This document shows positions 38,991 through 48,660 of a stretch of 62,692 nt of DNA, piece after piece. The DNA is from Sphingobium soli (GTDB lineage Bacteria > Pseudomonadota > Alphaproteobacteria > Sphingomonadales > Sphingomonadaceae). Both the position numbers and the translations under genes were made by a program. The stretch covers positions 1-62,692 of the forward strand of contig NZ_JAJGNP010000019.1 of assembly GCF_020782245.1 (NCBI RefSeq). The letters run 5' to 3'. The notes under the pieces are model-generated. The model saw nothing but the letters and a program-made list of their open reading frames with translations, was not told where the DNA came from and ran no database searches. How positions within the stretch are numbered: the first letter of the stretch is position 1; the number at the start of each line of letters is the position of its first letter.

Positions 38991-39251
38991 CGGTTCGGGG
39001 CCCTGATCGGGAATGTTGGGGCCGTTCTCACACTTTCGGTGGGCAAACGGTCCCACAATCGTTCCCACATTTTGGGCCAAATTCAGGCAAATCAGGGAGA
39101 CGACCGCGAACAACTTACAAGACAAATCGTTGCTTTTTCAGTGTAGGTAGGGGTAGGGACGCCATCAGCTCGCTTGACACAAGGTTCTACACTCGACAGC
39201 GGGGTCCTCTACCACCGGGCAATTCTGCAGGATGCTGCAAACCGCGCGATA

Positions 39252-39689
39252 TCAATGGCGGGCGAAAATTCGCTGACCGGCGCTGCCGAAGGCCACCACC
39301 GTATAGGGTTGGCGGGCAGCGCCTGCCACTTCCATGCCCTCCGAACCGATCGGCATCCCCGCAACCGCAATGCCTTTGACGCCCGCAGGACGGGTCGCCA
39401 GCAAGCGCTTGACGTCGGATATCGGGACATGGCCCTCGATCATATAGCCATCGACGATCGCGCTGTGGCAAGATGCCAGCGTCCGGGGCATGCCGGCCTT
39501 GCGCTGAAGCTCGCTGCGCGACGCATCGTCACGCATGACGACCTTGCGTCCCAGCTTCGCGCGCACGGCCTGCGCCCACTTCTCGCAACATCCACATCCC
39601 GGATCCCGGTGGACGACGATATCACTGGCCGCAAGCGCTACGCCGGGCATGGCGAGGAACAGCAAGGCGACGAATAGGCGGGTCTTCAT
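39252..39689 (-). CDS. DUF411 periplasmic metal-binding protein
   Basis: 145 residues. A signal peptide (about 1-20, ending ALA-AS) precedes the DPGCGCC metal-binding motif of DUF411 (CxCC), ASCHSAIVDGYMIEGHVP and GMPIGSEGME. The motif is thioredoxin-like in position and probably binds copper. ATG 39689 is chosen for the signal. It has its own ECF-type promoter 52 bp upstream. Confidence 0.85.
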   Translation of the reverse strand: MKTRLFVALLFLAMPGVALAASDIVVHRDPGCGCCEKWAQAVRAKLGRKVVMRDDASRSELQRKAGMPRTLASCHSAIVDGYMIEGHVPISDVKRLLATRPAGVKGIAVAGMPIGSEGMEVAGAARQPYTVVAFGSAGQRIFARH

Positions 39690-39741
39690 GAAATGACTCC
39701 CGGAAGAACGATAAGCATGGGGCAGAGGCCCCTTCTTTTCT

Positions 39742-39767
39742 ATACGCATCAATGCGCCCCTCCCCTC
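39742..39767 (-). promoter_or_regulatory. ECF-type promoter of the DUF411 gene
   Basis: Minus strand GAGGGG (39767-39762), 15 bases, CGTAT (39746-39742), 52 bp before the start. The -35 end lies just past the stop of the transporter gene. Confidence 0.7.
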
Positions 39768-39768
39768 A

Positions 39769-41010
39769 TCACGCAGATGATTTTACGATGGCGGGCGGCC
39801 TCCAGGCTAGCGGCAGGGACACAAGCAGCGCTAGCGATAGACCACCAATCCCCCACAGAACGAGCGGCTGCGCCCCGGGAGCGACGATGGCTATCGCCAG
39901 CGGCGCGAGCGCCTGCCCGATGCTGGCGGCGGAATGCTGGAAACCGAGCTTCACGCCTGAAGGGGCCCCGCCGCCGCTGATCCAGAAGCTGGTGACCAAT
40001 CGAAGGGTTGCCGAGCTCCAGCCGGCAGCAACGATGATCCCACTGAGCTCGGCCATACTCGCGGCGACAGGAAACATGAAAAGTGCCACAGCCAGCAGGC
40101 CCAGCGTCAATCCGGCAAGCCGCCTCGGCACAGTGACCAGCCAATCCAGCTTTGCATGGAAGATCTGTGCCGCCAGCATGCCCAATCCGCAGAGACTGAG
40201 CATCCAGGCGATCTCTTCGCGGCTCAGCGAAATGGCGCTCCGCGTCACCAGGAGATTGACATGCATCGCCGCCAGCCCGCCGCCCGCGACGATCGTGATA
40301 AAAAGCAGGATCAACGTCGCGCCGAGCGTAGGCGCGGGCAGGTCTCCGCCATCGATGCAAGGTGCACACCAGCGCGGCAGACGCACGGCGCAAAGCGCCG
40401 CCCCGACGGCACCGATGCCGAGAGCGAGGATCATGAGGGGAGCGCGGGGCAGGATCGCGGCCGAGACCTCCGCCACCAGCGGACCGGCGAGATCGCCCAG
40501 AAACACGAAGGCGGTCAGCCAGGTGAAGCGGCGCGCCTGGTCCGCGCGCCCGCTTGCGGCAAAGCTCGCGCAGAGCAAGCCCAACGGTATGATGGCGGCC
40601 GACGCCATCCCCGCCACCAGACGCAATGCATAAAGCTCAGGCAACCCGACGAGGCCGATCGGCGCGGTCACCAGCGCGAGGATGACCAGCGCTGCGCGCA
40701 ACATCGCCCGATAGTCGACCCGGTCCGCGATCCAGCCCCAGAGCGGCGCCGCCAGCAAGGCTGCCAGGGGATGGACCGCAGTCAGGCTCGCGACGTGAAA
40801 ATCATGAGCGCTTGACGATAGCGCGCCACGAGCCGGGTCGACCAGTGCCGGAAGGAAGGCGAGAATGGCCGTCTGTCCCGCCGACGCCGCAGCCGCCGCG
40901 AGCAACAAGACGAAAAAGGAGGCCGGCCAGCGACCGTTGGCTTGCGATCCAGCCTTGTCACGCGGCGCGTTCGCGGTCGATCCCTCGAGTGGCCATCCGC
41001 GGATCACCAC
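39769..41010 (-). CDS. MFS family transporter
   Basis: 413 residues and 12 hydrophobic segments, with the loop motif GWIADRVDYR between helices 2 and 3. The substrate is not predictable; its place after copB suggests metal or metallophore export. The start is GTG (41010 or 41007), overlapping the CopB stop. Confidence 0.78.
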   Translation of the reverse strand: MVIRGWPLEGSTANAPRDKAGSQANGRWPASFFVLLLAAAAASAGQTAILAFLPALVDPARGALSSSAHDFHVASLTAVHPLAALLAAPLWGWIADRVDYRAMLRAALVILALVTAPIGLVGLPELYALRLVAGMASAAIIPLGLLCASFAASGRADQARRFTWLTAFVFLGDLAGPLVAEVSAAILPRAPLMILALGIGAVGAALCAVRLPRWCAPCIDGGDLPAPTLGATLILLFITIVAGGGLAAMHVNLLVTRSAISLSREEIAWMLSLCGLGMLAAQIFHAKLDWLVTVPRRLAGLTLGLLAVALFMFPVAASMAELSGIIVAAGWSSATLRLVTSFWISGGGAPSGVKLGFQHSAASIGQALAPLAIAIVAPGAQPLVLWGIGGLSLALLVSLPLAWRPPAIVKSSA

Positions 41011-41990
41011 CAGGCGCGCAAGCCGATCACCAGCCTGTGTTCGGAAGGCCCTTCCCTGCGCAGGCGACGGAAATCGGCCGTGCCGTCAAATGCGCGCTCC
41101 CAGACGAAGCCGATATAGGGCGCGAACTTGCGCGACACCTCGTAGCGCAACCGTCCGCTCAGCTCGACATTGCTGAAGCCGCTGCCGAGCTGCCGATCGC
41201 TCGACCGCTTCGAATAGATATTGGTTTCCACCTGCGGCGTAAGGATCAACCGATTGGTGAACAGGACCTCATAGGAGGCCTTGGCGCGCGCCGCGAGACG
41301 CCCATCGGTTCCTACATAGCCGGTGAGCTGGACGTCGAACCAATAGGGCGCCAGTCCCTCGACGCCGGCGGCGAGCCAGGTGGTCGCACCCTTGCCGAGA
41401 TCCTGCCTGACCCCGAGCAGCGTGCCCCAGAACGGGTTCTTGCTGTGCCACCACAGCGCCTCGACGCTGCTCTCCGGATCGAGACGTTGGTCGCGGGAGT
41501 TCTTGAGCCCCTGGCTGCGCAGCCAGAGCTTGTCATTGTCCTGACCCTTGGTGACGAGCACGGTCCAGCCCACGCCCTGACCCTCGTTGCCGCTGGTGAA
41601 CTCGAGCTCATCCACAAGTATCTTGGGGATCGAGAGCTTGTCGGCCATCTCATAGCCCGGCAGCGTCGAGTTGCGATAGCCGTCGGCATAATCGTCCGAG
41701 TTGCGCGCGTCCGGCGGGGCCTTGCCACCCTGCATCGAGCCCATGTCCATCGTGGCGCCGTTACCGGACGCCTTCGTGTCGGTCATATCCATGCCCGGCA
41801 TGTCCATGCCCGCATGCTCCTGAGAGCCTTGCGCGGAAGGTGAGTTTGGATCGGGAGTGGCCGTTTGGGCAGGGGTGGCGGCGGGCGACGGGGGCAAGGC
41901 ATCCTGCGCGAGGGCGGGAGCCGTGATCGCCGGCGCCAGGAAGAGGGCAACGCCAAGAGCAATGCCGCGCGAGGGGATAATCCGGATCAT
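41004..41990 (-). CDS. pcoB: Outer-membrane copper-resistance protein CopB (copy 3)
   Basis: 328 residues. Signal peptide (about 1-28, ALA-QDAL), a short Met-rich stretch (GMDMPGMDM) and a beta-barrel ending in a Trp pair. It lacks the long Met/His repeats of copies 1 and 2 and is the most divergent. Overlaps the oxidase by 4 bp (ATGA). Confidence 0.88.
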   Translation of the reverse strand: MIRIIPSRGIALGVALFLAPAITAPALAQDALPPSPAATPAQTATPDPNSPSAQGSQEHAGMDMPGMDMTDTKASGNGATMDMGSMQGGKAPPDARNSDDYADGYRNSTLPGYEMADKLSIPKILVDELEFTSGNEGQGVGWTVLVTKGQDNDKLWLRSQGLKNSRDQRLDPESSVEALWWHSKNPFWGTLLGVRQDLGKGATTWLAAGVEGLAPYWFDVQLTGYVGTDGRLAARAKASYEVLFTNRLILTPQVETNIYSKRSSDRQLGSGFSNVELSGRLRYEVSRKFAPYIGFVWERAFDGTADFRRLRREGPSEHRLVIGLRAWW

Positions 41991-43693
41991 GCGACCACCA
42001 CCTCCCGGAACATGCCGGCCGCCATGTGATAGAGCAGATGGCAGTGGAAGGCCCATCGGCCCATGGCGTCGGCGGTGACGCGGAAGCTCACCCGCTGGGC
42101 GGGCTGGACCACGACCGTATGCTTGCGGACCTGGAAGGCGCCGTCCGGGCCTTCGACATCGCTCCACATGCCGTGCAGATGCATCGGATGCGCCATCATC
42201 GTGTCGTTGACGAAGGTGACGCGCAGCCGCTCGTTCGGCTTGAAATGCAGCGGCCGGGAATCGTTGAGCTTGATGCCGTCGAGCGACCAGATGAACCGTT
42301 CCATATTGCCCGTCAGATGCAGCTCGATGTCGCGCTCGGGCTCGCGCGGGTCGGGATCGCCGCCCGGCGTGCGCAGATCGGCCAGCGTCAGCACGCGCCA
42401 GCCGCGCCCGCGCAGCCCGGCGCCGGGATCGTCCAGATTGGTGCGGGGATAGTCGACGCGCATGTCGGTATTGGCGCCATATTCGGTGCGGGCGTGCTGT
42501 GCCCTGGCCGGCATCTCGGTCATGCCGTGCCCGGCATGCGCGTCGCCTCCCATTGCGCCCATCGTCGCCATCGCGCCCATCATGTCGACCGGCTCGAGCC
42601 AGGTCCGGGCATCGAGCGGCGGCACGGCTGCCGCCATGCCCGGAGCCGGTGCGATCGTGCCGCGGGCATAGCCGCTCCGATCGATCGCCTGCGCGAAGAT
42701 GGTGCGGGCGCCGCCCTCGGGCATGGTGAACTCGACGTCATAGGTCTCGCCCGGGCCGATCCGGAATTCCTCGACCGTGACCGGCTCGACCGGCTGCCCG
42801 TCGGCCGATACGACCGTCAGCTCGACCCCCGGGATCCGCACGTCGAAGAACGTCGCCGTCCCCGCGCCGACGAAGCGCAGGCGCACGCGTTCGCCGGGCG
42901 CGGCGATACCGGTCCAGTTGCCGGCGGGCGGCGCGCCGTTCATCAGATAGGTGTAGGTCGCGGCAGAGACATCGCTGTAGTCGGTCGGGTTCATCCGCGA
43001 GCTGTTCCACATCCGCCGCCGCTCGAGCGCCTTCCCAAGGCCCATGGCGCCGACATCCTTGAGGAAGTCGCCGGCTGTCGGCTGCGCAAAATTATAGTAG
43101 CTGCTCTGCTTCTTGAGATTGAGGAAGATCTGCAGCGGCGGCTCGTCCGACCAGTCGCTGAGCACGATGCAATAGTCGCGATCGGGCGCCCGCGCCGCCG
43201 GCGCCTGTTTCGGCTCCACGATGATCGCTCCATAGAGTCCCGTCTGCTCGGCGAGCGTGTGAGCGTGATACCAGTAGGTTCCGCTCTGGCGGACCTCGAA
43301 GCGATAGGTGAAGGTCTCGCCCGGCGCGATGCCGGCAAAGCTGATGCCGGGCACGCCGTCCATCTCCGCCGGCACGATGATGCCGTGCCAATGGATGCTC
43401 GACATCTCCTTGAGGCCGTTGCGCACACGGAGCGTGACCGTGTCGCCTTCGCGCAGGCGCAGGACCGGCGCGGGCACGCTGCCGTTCACGGCGGTCGCGA
43501 TACGGCGTTTGCCGGTGAAGTTGACTGGCAGCTCGGCGATCTCGAGGTCGAACTCGGTCCCGCTAAGCTCGGCGGGCGAGACTGGGGCGGATCGCGCGAG
43601 AAGCGCCGGGGCGAAGCCGGCAACCGCGCCGCCGATCGCCAGCCCCTGGACGAAACGGCGCCGTGCGATCGGCCGGATATGTAAGGGAGACAT
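41987..43693 (-). CDS. pcoA: Copper-resistance multicopper oxidase (copy 3)
   Basis: 568 residues. A twin-arginine signal (IARRRFVQG) is present, followed by HWHG, WYHAH, HPMHLHGMW and HCHLLYHMAAGM copper sites. The Met-rich insert is short (MGAMATMGAMGGD) compared with copies 1 and 2. Start ATG 43693 lies 25 bp after adhP. Confidence 0.93.
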   Translation of the reverse strand: MSPLHIRPIARRRFVQGLAIGGAVAGFAPALLARSAPVSPAELSGTEFDLEIAELPVNFTGKRRIATAVNGSVPAPVLRLREGDTVTLRVRNGLKEMSSIHWHGIIVPAEMDGVPGISFAGIAPGETFTYRFEVRQSGTYWYHAHTLAEQTGLYGAIIVEPKQAPAARAPDRDYCIVLSDWSDEPPLQIFLNLKKQSSYYNFAQPTAGDFLKDVGAMGLGKALERRRMWNSSRMNPTDYSDVSAATYTYLMNGAPPAGNWTGIAAPGERVRLRFVGAGTATFFDVRIPGVELTVVSADGQPVEPVTVEEFRIGPGETYDVEFTMPEGGARTIFAQAIDRSGYARGTIAPAPGMAAAVPPLDARTWLEPVDMMGAMATMGAMGGDAHAGHGMTEMPARAQHARTEYGANTDMRVDYPRTNLDDPGAGLRGRGWRVLTLADLRTPGGDPDPREPERDIELHLTGNMERFIWSLDGIKLNDSRPLHFKPNERLRVTFVNDTMMAHPMHLHGMWSDVEGPDGAFQVRKHTVVVQPAQRVSFRVTADAMGRWAFHCHLLYHMAAGMFREVVVA

Positions 43694-43718
43694 GAACTGT
43701 ACTTTCGCGAAGTCGGGT

Positions 43719-44744
43719 TCAGGCGAGGTCGAGGACGATCCGGCCCTCGATGTCGCCATGGTGCATGCGGGAGAAGACGTCGTTGATGTTCTCCAGCTTG
43801 TCTGCATGGACCGTGGCCTTGACCTTGCCGTCGCCGGCGAACGCCAGTGCCTCGAGCAGATCGAGCCGCGTGCCGACGATCGAGCCTCGCACGGTAATGC
43901 CGTTCAGCACGGTGTCGAAGATCGACAGCGGGAAGTCGCCCGGCGGCAGACCATTGAGCGCGACCGTGCCGCCGCGCCGGACCATGCCGAGCGCCTGCTG
44001 GAACGCCTTGGGCGAAACGGCGGTGACGAGCGCTCCGTGCGCGCCGCCTATCGCCTTCTTGAGCGCTGCCGAAGGGTCCTCGCTGTGCGCGTTGACCGTC
44101 AGTGTGGCGCCAAGGCGTGTAGCGAGGTCGAGCTTGCTATCGTCGATGTCGACCGCGGCCACATTGAGACCCATGGCACGGGCATATTGCACCGCCATGT
44201 GGCCGAGCCCGCCGATCCCTGAGACGACCACCCACTCGCCGGGTCGGGCCTCGGTGGCCTTCAATCCCTTGTAGACGGTGACGCCCGCGCAGAGGATCGG
44301 CGCAATGTCGAGGAAGTCGACATTGTCGGGAAGGTGACCAACATAGTTGGGATCGGCGAGGACATATTCGGCAAAGCTGCCATTGACCGAATAGCCGGTG
44401 TTCTGCTGTTCGTGGCAAAGCGTCTCCCAGCCACCCAGGCAATGCACGCAATGCCCGCAGGCGGTGTAGAGCCAGGGCACGCCGACCCGGTCGCCTTCCT
44501 TCACATGGGTGACGCCCGCACCGACGGCGGCGACATGCCCGACGCCTTCATGGCCAGGAATGAAGGGCGGGTTGGGTTTGACCGGCCAGTCCCCTTCTGC
44601 CGCGTGCAGGTCGGTATGGCACACGCCGGTTGCCGCAATCTTGACCAGGATCTGCCCGGGGCCGACCGTCGGGATCGGCGCGTCCTCGATGACCAGGGGC
44701 TTGCCGAATTCGCGGACGACCGCCGCCTTCATGGTTTTCGCCAT
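43719..44744 (-). CDS. adhP: Zinc-dependent alcohol dehydrogenase (AdhP-like)
   Basis: 341 residues. GHEGVGHV, catalytic-Zn C and H, structural-Zn cluster C..C..C and the nucleotide-fold GIGGLGHMA are visible. It oxidises primary alcohols or reduces aldehydes with NAD. It sits between an aldehyde dehydrogenase and the oxidase on one strand. Confidence 0.92.
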   Translation of the reverse strand: MAKTMKAAVVREFGKPLVIEDAPIPTVGPGQILVKIAATGVCHTDLHAAEGDWPVKPNPPFIPGHEGVGHVAAVGAGVTHVKEGDRVGVPWLYTACGHCVHCLGGWETLCHEQQNTGYSVNGSFAEYVLADPNYVGHLPDNVDFLDIAPILCAGVTVYKGLKATEARPGEWVVVSGIGGLGHMAVQYARAMGLNVAAVDIDDSKLDLATRLGATLTVNAHSEDPSAALKKAIGGAHGALVTAVSPKAFQQALGMVRRGGTVALNGLPPGDFPLSIFDTVLNGITVRGSIVGTRLDLLEALAFAGDGKVKATVHADKLENINDVFSRMHHGDIEGRIVLDLA

Positions 44745-44770
44745 GTCCGTTTCTCCTTTTGAGCGAGGGG

Positions 44771-46291
44771 TCAGAACAGGCCGAGCGCGTGCTCGTCATA
44801 GGAGACGAGCAGGTTCTTGGTCTGCTGATAATGGTCGAGCATCATCCGGTGATTTTCACGCCCGAAGCCCGACGCCTTGTATCCGCCGAAGGCGGCATGG
44901 GCGGGGTACTGGTGATAGCAGTTGGTCCAGACCCGCCCGGCCTCGATCGCGCGGCCCAGACGGTAGGCGGTGTTGCCGCTCCGGGTCCAGACGCCCGCGC
45001 CAAGACCGTAGGCGGTGTCGTTGGCAAGTGCGATCGCCTCCTCGACCGTCTTGAAGGTGGTGACCGCCAGGACGGGACCGAAGATCTCCTCCTGGAAGAT
45101 GCGCATGTGGTTCTGACCCACGAACACGGTCGGCTGTACGAAATAGCCCTGGTCGAGCGCACCGCCCGGCAGCGCCCTGGCGCCACCGACCAGACACTGC
45201 GCGCCCTCGGCCTTGCCGATATCGATATAGCCCAGGATCTTGTGGAGCTGGTCCTCCGACGCCTGCGCGCCGACCTGGACCGACGGGTCGAGCGGATCGC
45301 CCTGGCGGATCGCGGCGACGCGCGCCACGGCGCGCTCGATGAAGCGGTCGAAGATCGACTCATGGATCAGGGCGCGCGACGGGCAGGTACAGACCTCGCC
45401 CTTGTTGAAGGCGAACAAAGTAAAGCCTTCGAGCGCCTTGTCGAAGAAGGCATCGTCCTCGTCGAGCACGTCCGCCATGAAGATGTTGGGCGACTTGCCG
45501 CCAAGCTCCATCGTCTGGGGGATCAGATGGTCCGCCGCGGCGTGCATGATCTGCTTGCCGGTGACGGTCTCGCCGGTGAACGAGACCTTGGCGATGCGCG
45601 GATTGGCGGCGATCGCCTGGCCAACGGTCCGTCCCGGGCCGGTGACGACATTGAGCACGCCGGGCGGCAGGATGTCGGCGGTGAGCTCGGCGAACATCAG
45701 CAAGGTGAGCGGCGTCTGGGATGCGGGTTTGATGACGGTGCAGTTGCCCGCCGCCAGCGCCGGCGCGATCTTCCACGCCGCCATCAGCAGCGGGAAGTTC
45801 CACGGGATGATCTGGCCGACGACGCCGAGCGGCTCGCGGAAATGATAGGCGATGGTGTCCGCATCGATCGTCGAGATGCCGCCTTCCTCCGCCCGGATGC
45901 AGCCGGCGAAGTAGCGGAAATGGTCGATCGCAAGCGGAACGTCGGCAGCACGCGTCTCGCGGATCGGCTTGCCATTGTCGATCGTCTCGGCAAGCGCCAG
46001 CAGCTCCAGATTATCCTCGAGCCGGTCGGCGACACGATTGAGAATCCTGGCGCGCTCGGCGGGGGCGATTCTTGCCCATTGATCCTTGGCAGCGTGCGCC
46101 GCATCGAGCGCGCGCTCGACATCTTCCGGCGTCGACAGCGCGAACTCTGCGATCTGGGCACCATTGATCGGGCTCTTGTCGGCGAAATACTCGCCGCTCG
46201 CAGGAGCATTCCATCGACCACCGATGAAATTATCATAGCGGTGTCGGAAGGAGGCCGCCGCATTGATGGTCCCGATCGCCTTCTCGAACAT
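44771..46291 (-). CDS. Aldehyde dehydrogenase (ExaC/AldB type)
   Basis: 506 residues. The catalytic Cys is in [12 protein letters not shown], Glu in MELGGKSPN; cofactor motif FTGETVTG (GxTxxG) and [11 protein letters not shown] are seen. It converts aldehydes to acids with NAD. First gene of an operon with adhP, the oxidase and CopB. A FixJ-like box lies 60 bp upstream. Confidence 0.93.
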   Translation of the reverse strand: MFEKAIGTINAAASFRHRYDNFIGGRWNAPASGEYFADKSPINGAQIAEFALSTPEDVERALDAAHAAKDQWARIAPAERARILNRVADRLEDNLELLALAETIDNGKPIRETRAADVPLAIDHFRYFAGCIRAEEGGISTIDADTIAYHFREPLGVVGQIIPWNFPLLMAAWKIAPALAAGNCTVIKPASQTPLTLLMFAELTADILPPGVLNVVTGPGRTVGQAIAANPRIAKVSFTGETVTGKQIMHAAADHLIPQTMELGGKSPNIFMADVLDEDDAFFDKALEGFTLFAFNKGEVCTCPSRALIHESIFDRFIERAVARVAAIRQGDPLDPSVQVGAQASEDQLHKILGYIDIGKAEGAQCLVGGARALPGGALDQGYFVQPTVFVGQNHMRIFQEEIFGPVLAVTTFKTVEEAIALANDTAYGLGAGVWTRSGNTAYRLGRAIEAGRVWTNCYHQYPAHAAFGGYKASGFGRENHRMMLDHYQQTKNLLVSYDEHALGLF

Positions 46292-46350
46292 TACCTGACT
46301 CCATCTCTATCGATGGCCTGACGGAGTAATCTCTTTGCCCGGGCGGCCTA

Positions 46351-46364
46351 TAAGTAAGTTCCGC
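46351..46364. promoter_or_regulatory. FixJ-like box before the aldehyde dehydrogenase operon
   Basis: TAAGTAAGTTCCGC lies 60 bp before the start. It is one base from the TAAGTAATTTCC core I recall for FixJ sites. It may link this dehydrogenase/copper operon to oxygen control. Confidence 0.3.
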
Positions 46365-46542
46365 AGAAGGTAGTTTGGTATCGGTGTCGCGGTCTTTGAG
46401 GGTCAGACACGCCAACGGAGCCGATGAGTATTCATCGACTCCCGAACCTATTCGCGCACGCATGATCGGAATTATGCCGAGACACGCTACTCGGCTGATT
46501 CTTCTTTTGGGGAGGGCGGCGCTTGGCATTCCAATTCTGGCG

Positions 46543-46872
46543 TTACGCCCGGACGCGCTTTAGGCTCACCCAATCGCCTTTCTGAAGCGTCCCGTCCCTC
46601 ACGCGGAAATGAGCGTAATGGTCGTCGAAAATCTGGTCGACTTCGACATGACCGACAAGGCGGCGGTGGCGCGGCGTTGCGTGATAGACTTCGAGTATCT
46701 GCCCGATGTGCGCGCCATCGGCTTTGCCCAGGCAGGCCACTGTGCCGCCCGCATCCGTACGGACGATCTTGCCGCGCATGAACAAGCTATGGCCGATACC
46801 CTGTGCGAGGAGCGGCGTGCTGCCAAAGAGCAGAAAGCCAACAGCAGCACCGACGCCAAGATGTTTTCGCAT
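46543..46872 (-). CDS. Small secreted protein of unknown family
   Basis: 109 residues. A signal peptide (ending LLA-QGIG) and a compact beta-rich domain with FMRGKIV and VHVEVDQIFDDHYAHFRV are seen. ATG 46872 follows GAGGAA. No family recognised; a beta-barrel-like periplasmic protein is possible. Its place among copper genes is suggestive only. Confidence 0.6.
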   Translation of the reverse strand: MRKHLGVGAAVGFLLFGSTPLLAQGIGHSLFMRGKIVRTDAGGTVACLGKADGAHIGQILEVYHATPRHRRLVGHVEVDQIFDDHYAHFRVRDGTLQKGDWVSLKRVRA

Positions 46873-47021
46873 CACTGTTTCCTCTCTCACGTCAGTTGCT
46901 CGGTCCCGGCTTTGAAAGTTGGGAGCACGGGGCGACGCTGGGCATCGTCAAAGAACTGGCCCGCCGCGGGGGCGGCGGCGGGCCCTCAGCCCCGGGGGGT
47001 GTTTTATCGGGGCTGGAAACT

Positions 47022-47420
47022 TCACATGTCGCTCATCGGCTTGTCGGCCATGGGCTTGGCGGTCTTCTTCGCGGCCGGCTTGGCCTTCTTCATCGGCATC
47101 TTGCAGCAGCCACTCTTCGCCTTACCGGCCATGCCCGAGCCGTTCGATGCAGGCGACCCGCCGGACATGCCGGCCATCCCCGACATGCCCTGTTGATCCT
47201 GCTGGGCCGGTTGCCGCTGCTGCTTCTGCGCGCCGGCCTGATGTTCCTTCATCATCTGATCGTGCATCTGCTGCCCGCCATGATCCATGCCCTGCTGGTG
47301 GGCATGGGCCGGCGCAGTCTGCGCGGGCGCGGGCGTCGACTGGGCGAGAGCGGTGCCGGCGGCGAAGGTTAGCGTCGCGAAGAGGCTGATGGTCGCCGCG
47401 CGAAATGTCGTCTGTCGCAT
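47022..47420 (-). CDS. Met/His-rich secreted protein with a Cys/Lys tail
   Basis: 132 residues. Signal peptide (ending ALA-QSTP) then GMDHGGQQMHDQMM and a GCCKMPMKK tail. The His/Met clusters suggest copper binding in the periplasm. ATG 47420 follows GGAG. Shares a promoter motif with the next small gene. Confidence 0.6.
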   Translation of the reverse strand: MRQTTFRAATISLFATLTFAAGTALAQSTPAPAQTAPAHAHQQGMDHGGQQMHDQMMKEHQAGAQKQQRQPAQQDQQGMSGMAGMSGGSPASNGSGMAGKAKSGCCKMPMKKAKPAAKKTAKPMADKPMSDM

Positions 47421-47510
47421 TGAGGGTCTCCGAGTGTTCGTCCTGTTGCCCGGTCGACGTTCCGATCCCGGCAATTCCGAAGCTTCAATGCTGCTAGCGA
47501 GACGCAGTCT

Positions 47511-47530
47511 GTATACGTAACTTACGAATC
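47511..47530. promoter_or_regulatory. Shared upstream motif, copy 1
   Basis: GTATACGTAACTTACGAATC lies 91 bp before the Met/His-rich gene start. It contains the dyad CGTAA-C-TTACG. The same motif with small changes is found at 48140. Confidence 0.4.
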
Positions 47531-47643
47531 CGCTTTGGATCGCGACAAGCATGCGCGGGATCGTGCGGGGTGGACCATGGCCCAAGTTCAAGCGAATTCA
47601 TGATCCCGCTTGATGGCGGCCGGCAGCGAAGTGCAAAAGCCAA

Positions 47644-47673
47644 TTGGCCCGCCGTGGGAGAACGGCGGGCCAA
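47644..47673. terminator. Strong hairpin between the two small secreted-protein genes
   Basis: A perfect 12-bp stem TTGGCCCGCCGT / ACGGCGGGCCAA closes a 6-base loop. On the minus strand it follows the 47743-48033 gene and is trailed by a short T-rich run. Confidence 0.6.
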
Positions 47674-47742
47674 AGCTGCGGTTGAACTAGGCCACGGTCG
47701 TTGGCCGCCCAGCCTCGTGGTCGGAGCTGGCTTAATGCAGGG

Positions 47743-48033
47743 TCAGCAACCGCCCCGCGACCTATGCAACATGCGGGAGGCTCCGTCCTGGGTTCCCATC
47801 TCCCGCATAGCGATCCGATGGTCCTGCATCATCTCACCGTGCATCCGTACTTCGCGGTGTCGCATGCCTTGCATCTGGGCCGTGTCGGACCGAGCCGGCG
47901 CCGGCTTCGCCTTGAGCGTCTGTTCAAGGTCGGGCATGCCCGGCGGCATCCCATCGGCGAGAACTGGCCCGGCGCCGACGGCAAGGACGCCAAAGGCTGC
48001 GAGCGAAGCGATAATCGCTGCTTTCTTGCGCAA
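47743..48033 (-). CDS. Small Met-rich secreted protein
   Basis: 96 residues from a TTG start at 48033, chosen because GAAGGA lies upstream. A signal peptide (ending VLA-DGMP) is followed by QMQGMRHREVRMHGEMM. It looks metal-binding. A longer TTG frame from 48048 is possible. It has its own hairpin terminator and shares an upstream motif with the previous gene. Confidence 0.55.
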   Translation of the reverse strand: MRKKAAIIASLAAFGVLAVGAGPVLADGMPPGMPDLEQTLKAKPAPARSDTAQMQGMRHREVRMHGEMMQDHRIAMREMGTQDGASRMLHRSRGGC

Positions 48034-48660
48034 ATATGATTCCTTCAAGTCTGAGTTTCAGTGCGACCGGACACATGCCCGGTCGATTCTCGCTCCCCAG
48101 GGAGCTTGCCGTTGAGATGGTATCGGCCTGGAGGTGGCAGTATACGTAATTTGCGAAGCTGGCGGTCAGCCTGCAATGTCAGCTTTAGTTCGGCTACTAG
48201 CAAAAGCTGGGCGCGGATGACCGACGACGGCGGCCATCAAAGCCTCCGCCTAGCCCGAGCACTGGAAAGCGACGCCGCCTGCTGCAGTGGCGAACAGCGA
48301 AACGTAAATCGCACGCCGCTTTTGCTTCGGCGCGATCGTGGCAAGGCCCACCGCCGAACCAGCCACTCGGACTGGCCCAGGCTAAATTGTCGGAATAGAC
48401 GCTCGCTCGGATCGGTGCCGCAGTGATTGAACGCTCGCCTGGCTGATTATTGATCAACTGGCGAGGGCCGCAACCAGCTTAGAAGGGCAATTTTGTCTTC
48501 CCAGAGGGGGCGGGCACAAAAGCGATCGGTTCGGGTATTACGGATATTGCCCTCCCGCGCGCCCTTTAAGGGAAGAGCGGCGCTTCGCCTCGGTGGATCT
48601 CATCGGATCGAGAAAAGCGCGTTTGCGTCAGTTTCACGATTGCTCAGGAGGGGCTTCGAA
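48034..48660. other. Intergenic stretch with a shared motif and no gene
   Basis: About 630 bp before the CueO-like gene. It contains the second copy of the GTATACGTAA motif at 48140-48157; no convincing frame is seen on either strand. Confidence 0.4.
48140..48157. promoter_or_regulatory. Shared upstream motif, copy 2
   Basis: GTATACGTAATTTGCGAA lies 107 bp before the Met-rich gene. It matches the motif at 47511 over most positions and keeps an imperfect CGTAA/TTGCG dyad. Confidence 0.35.
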
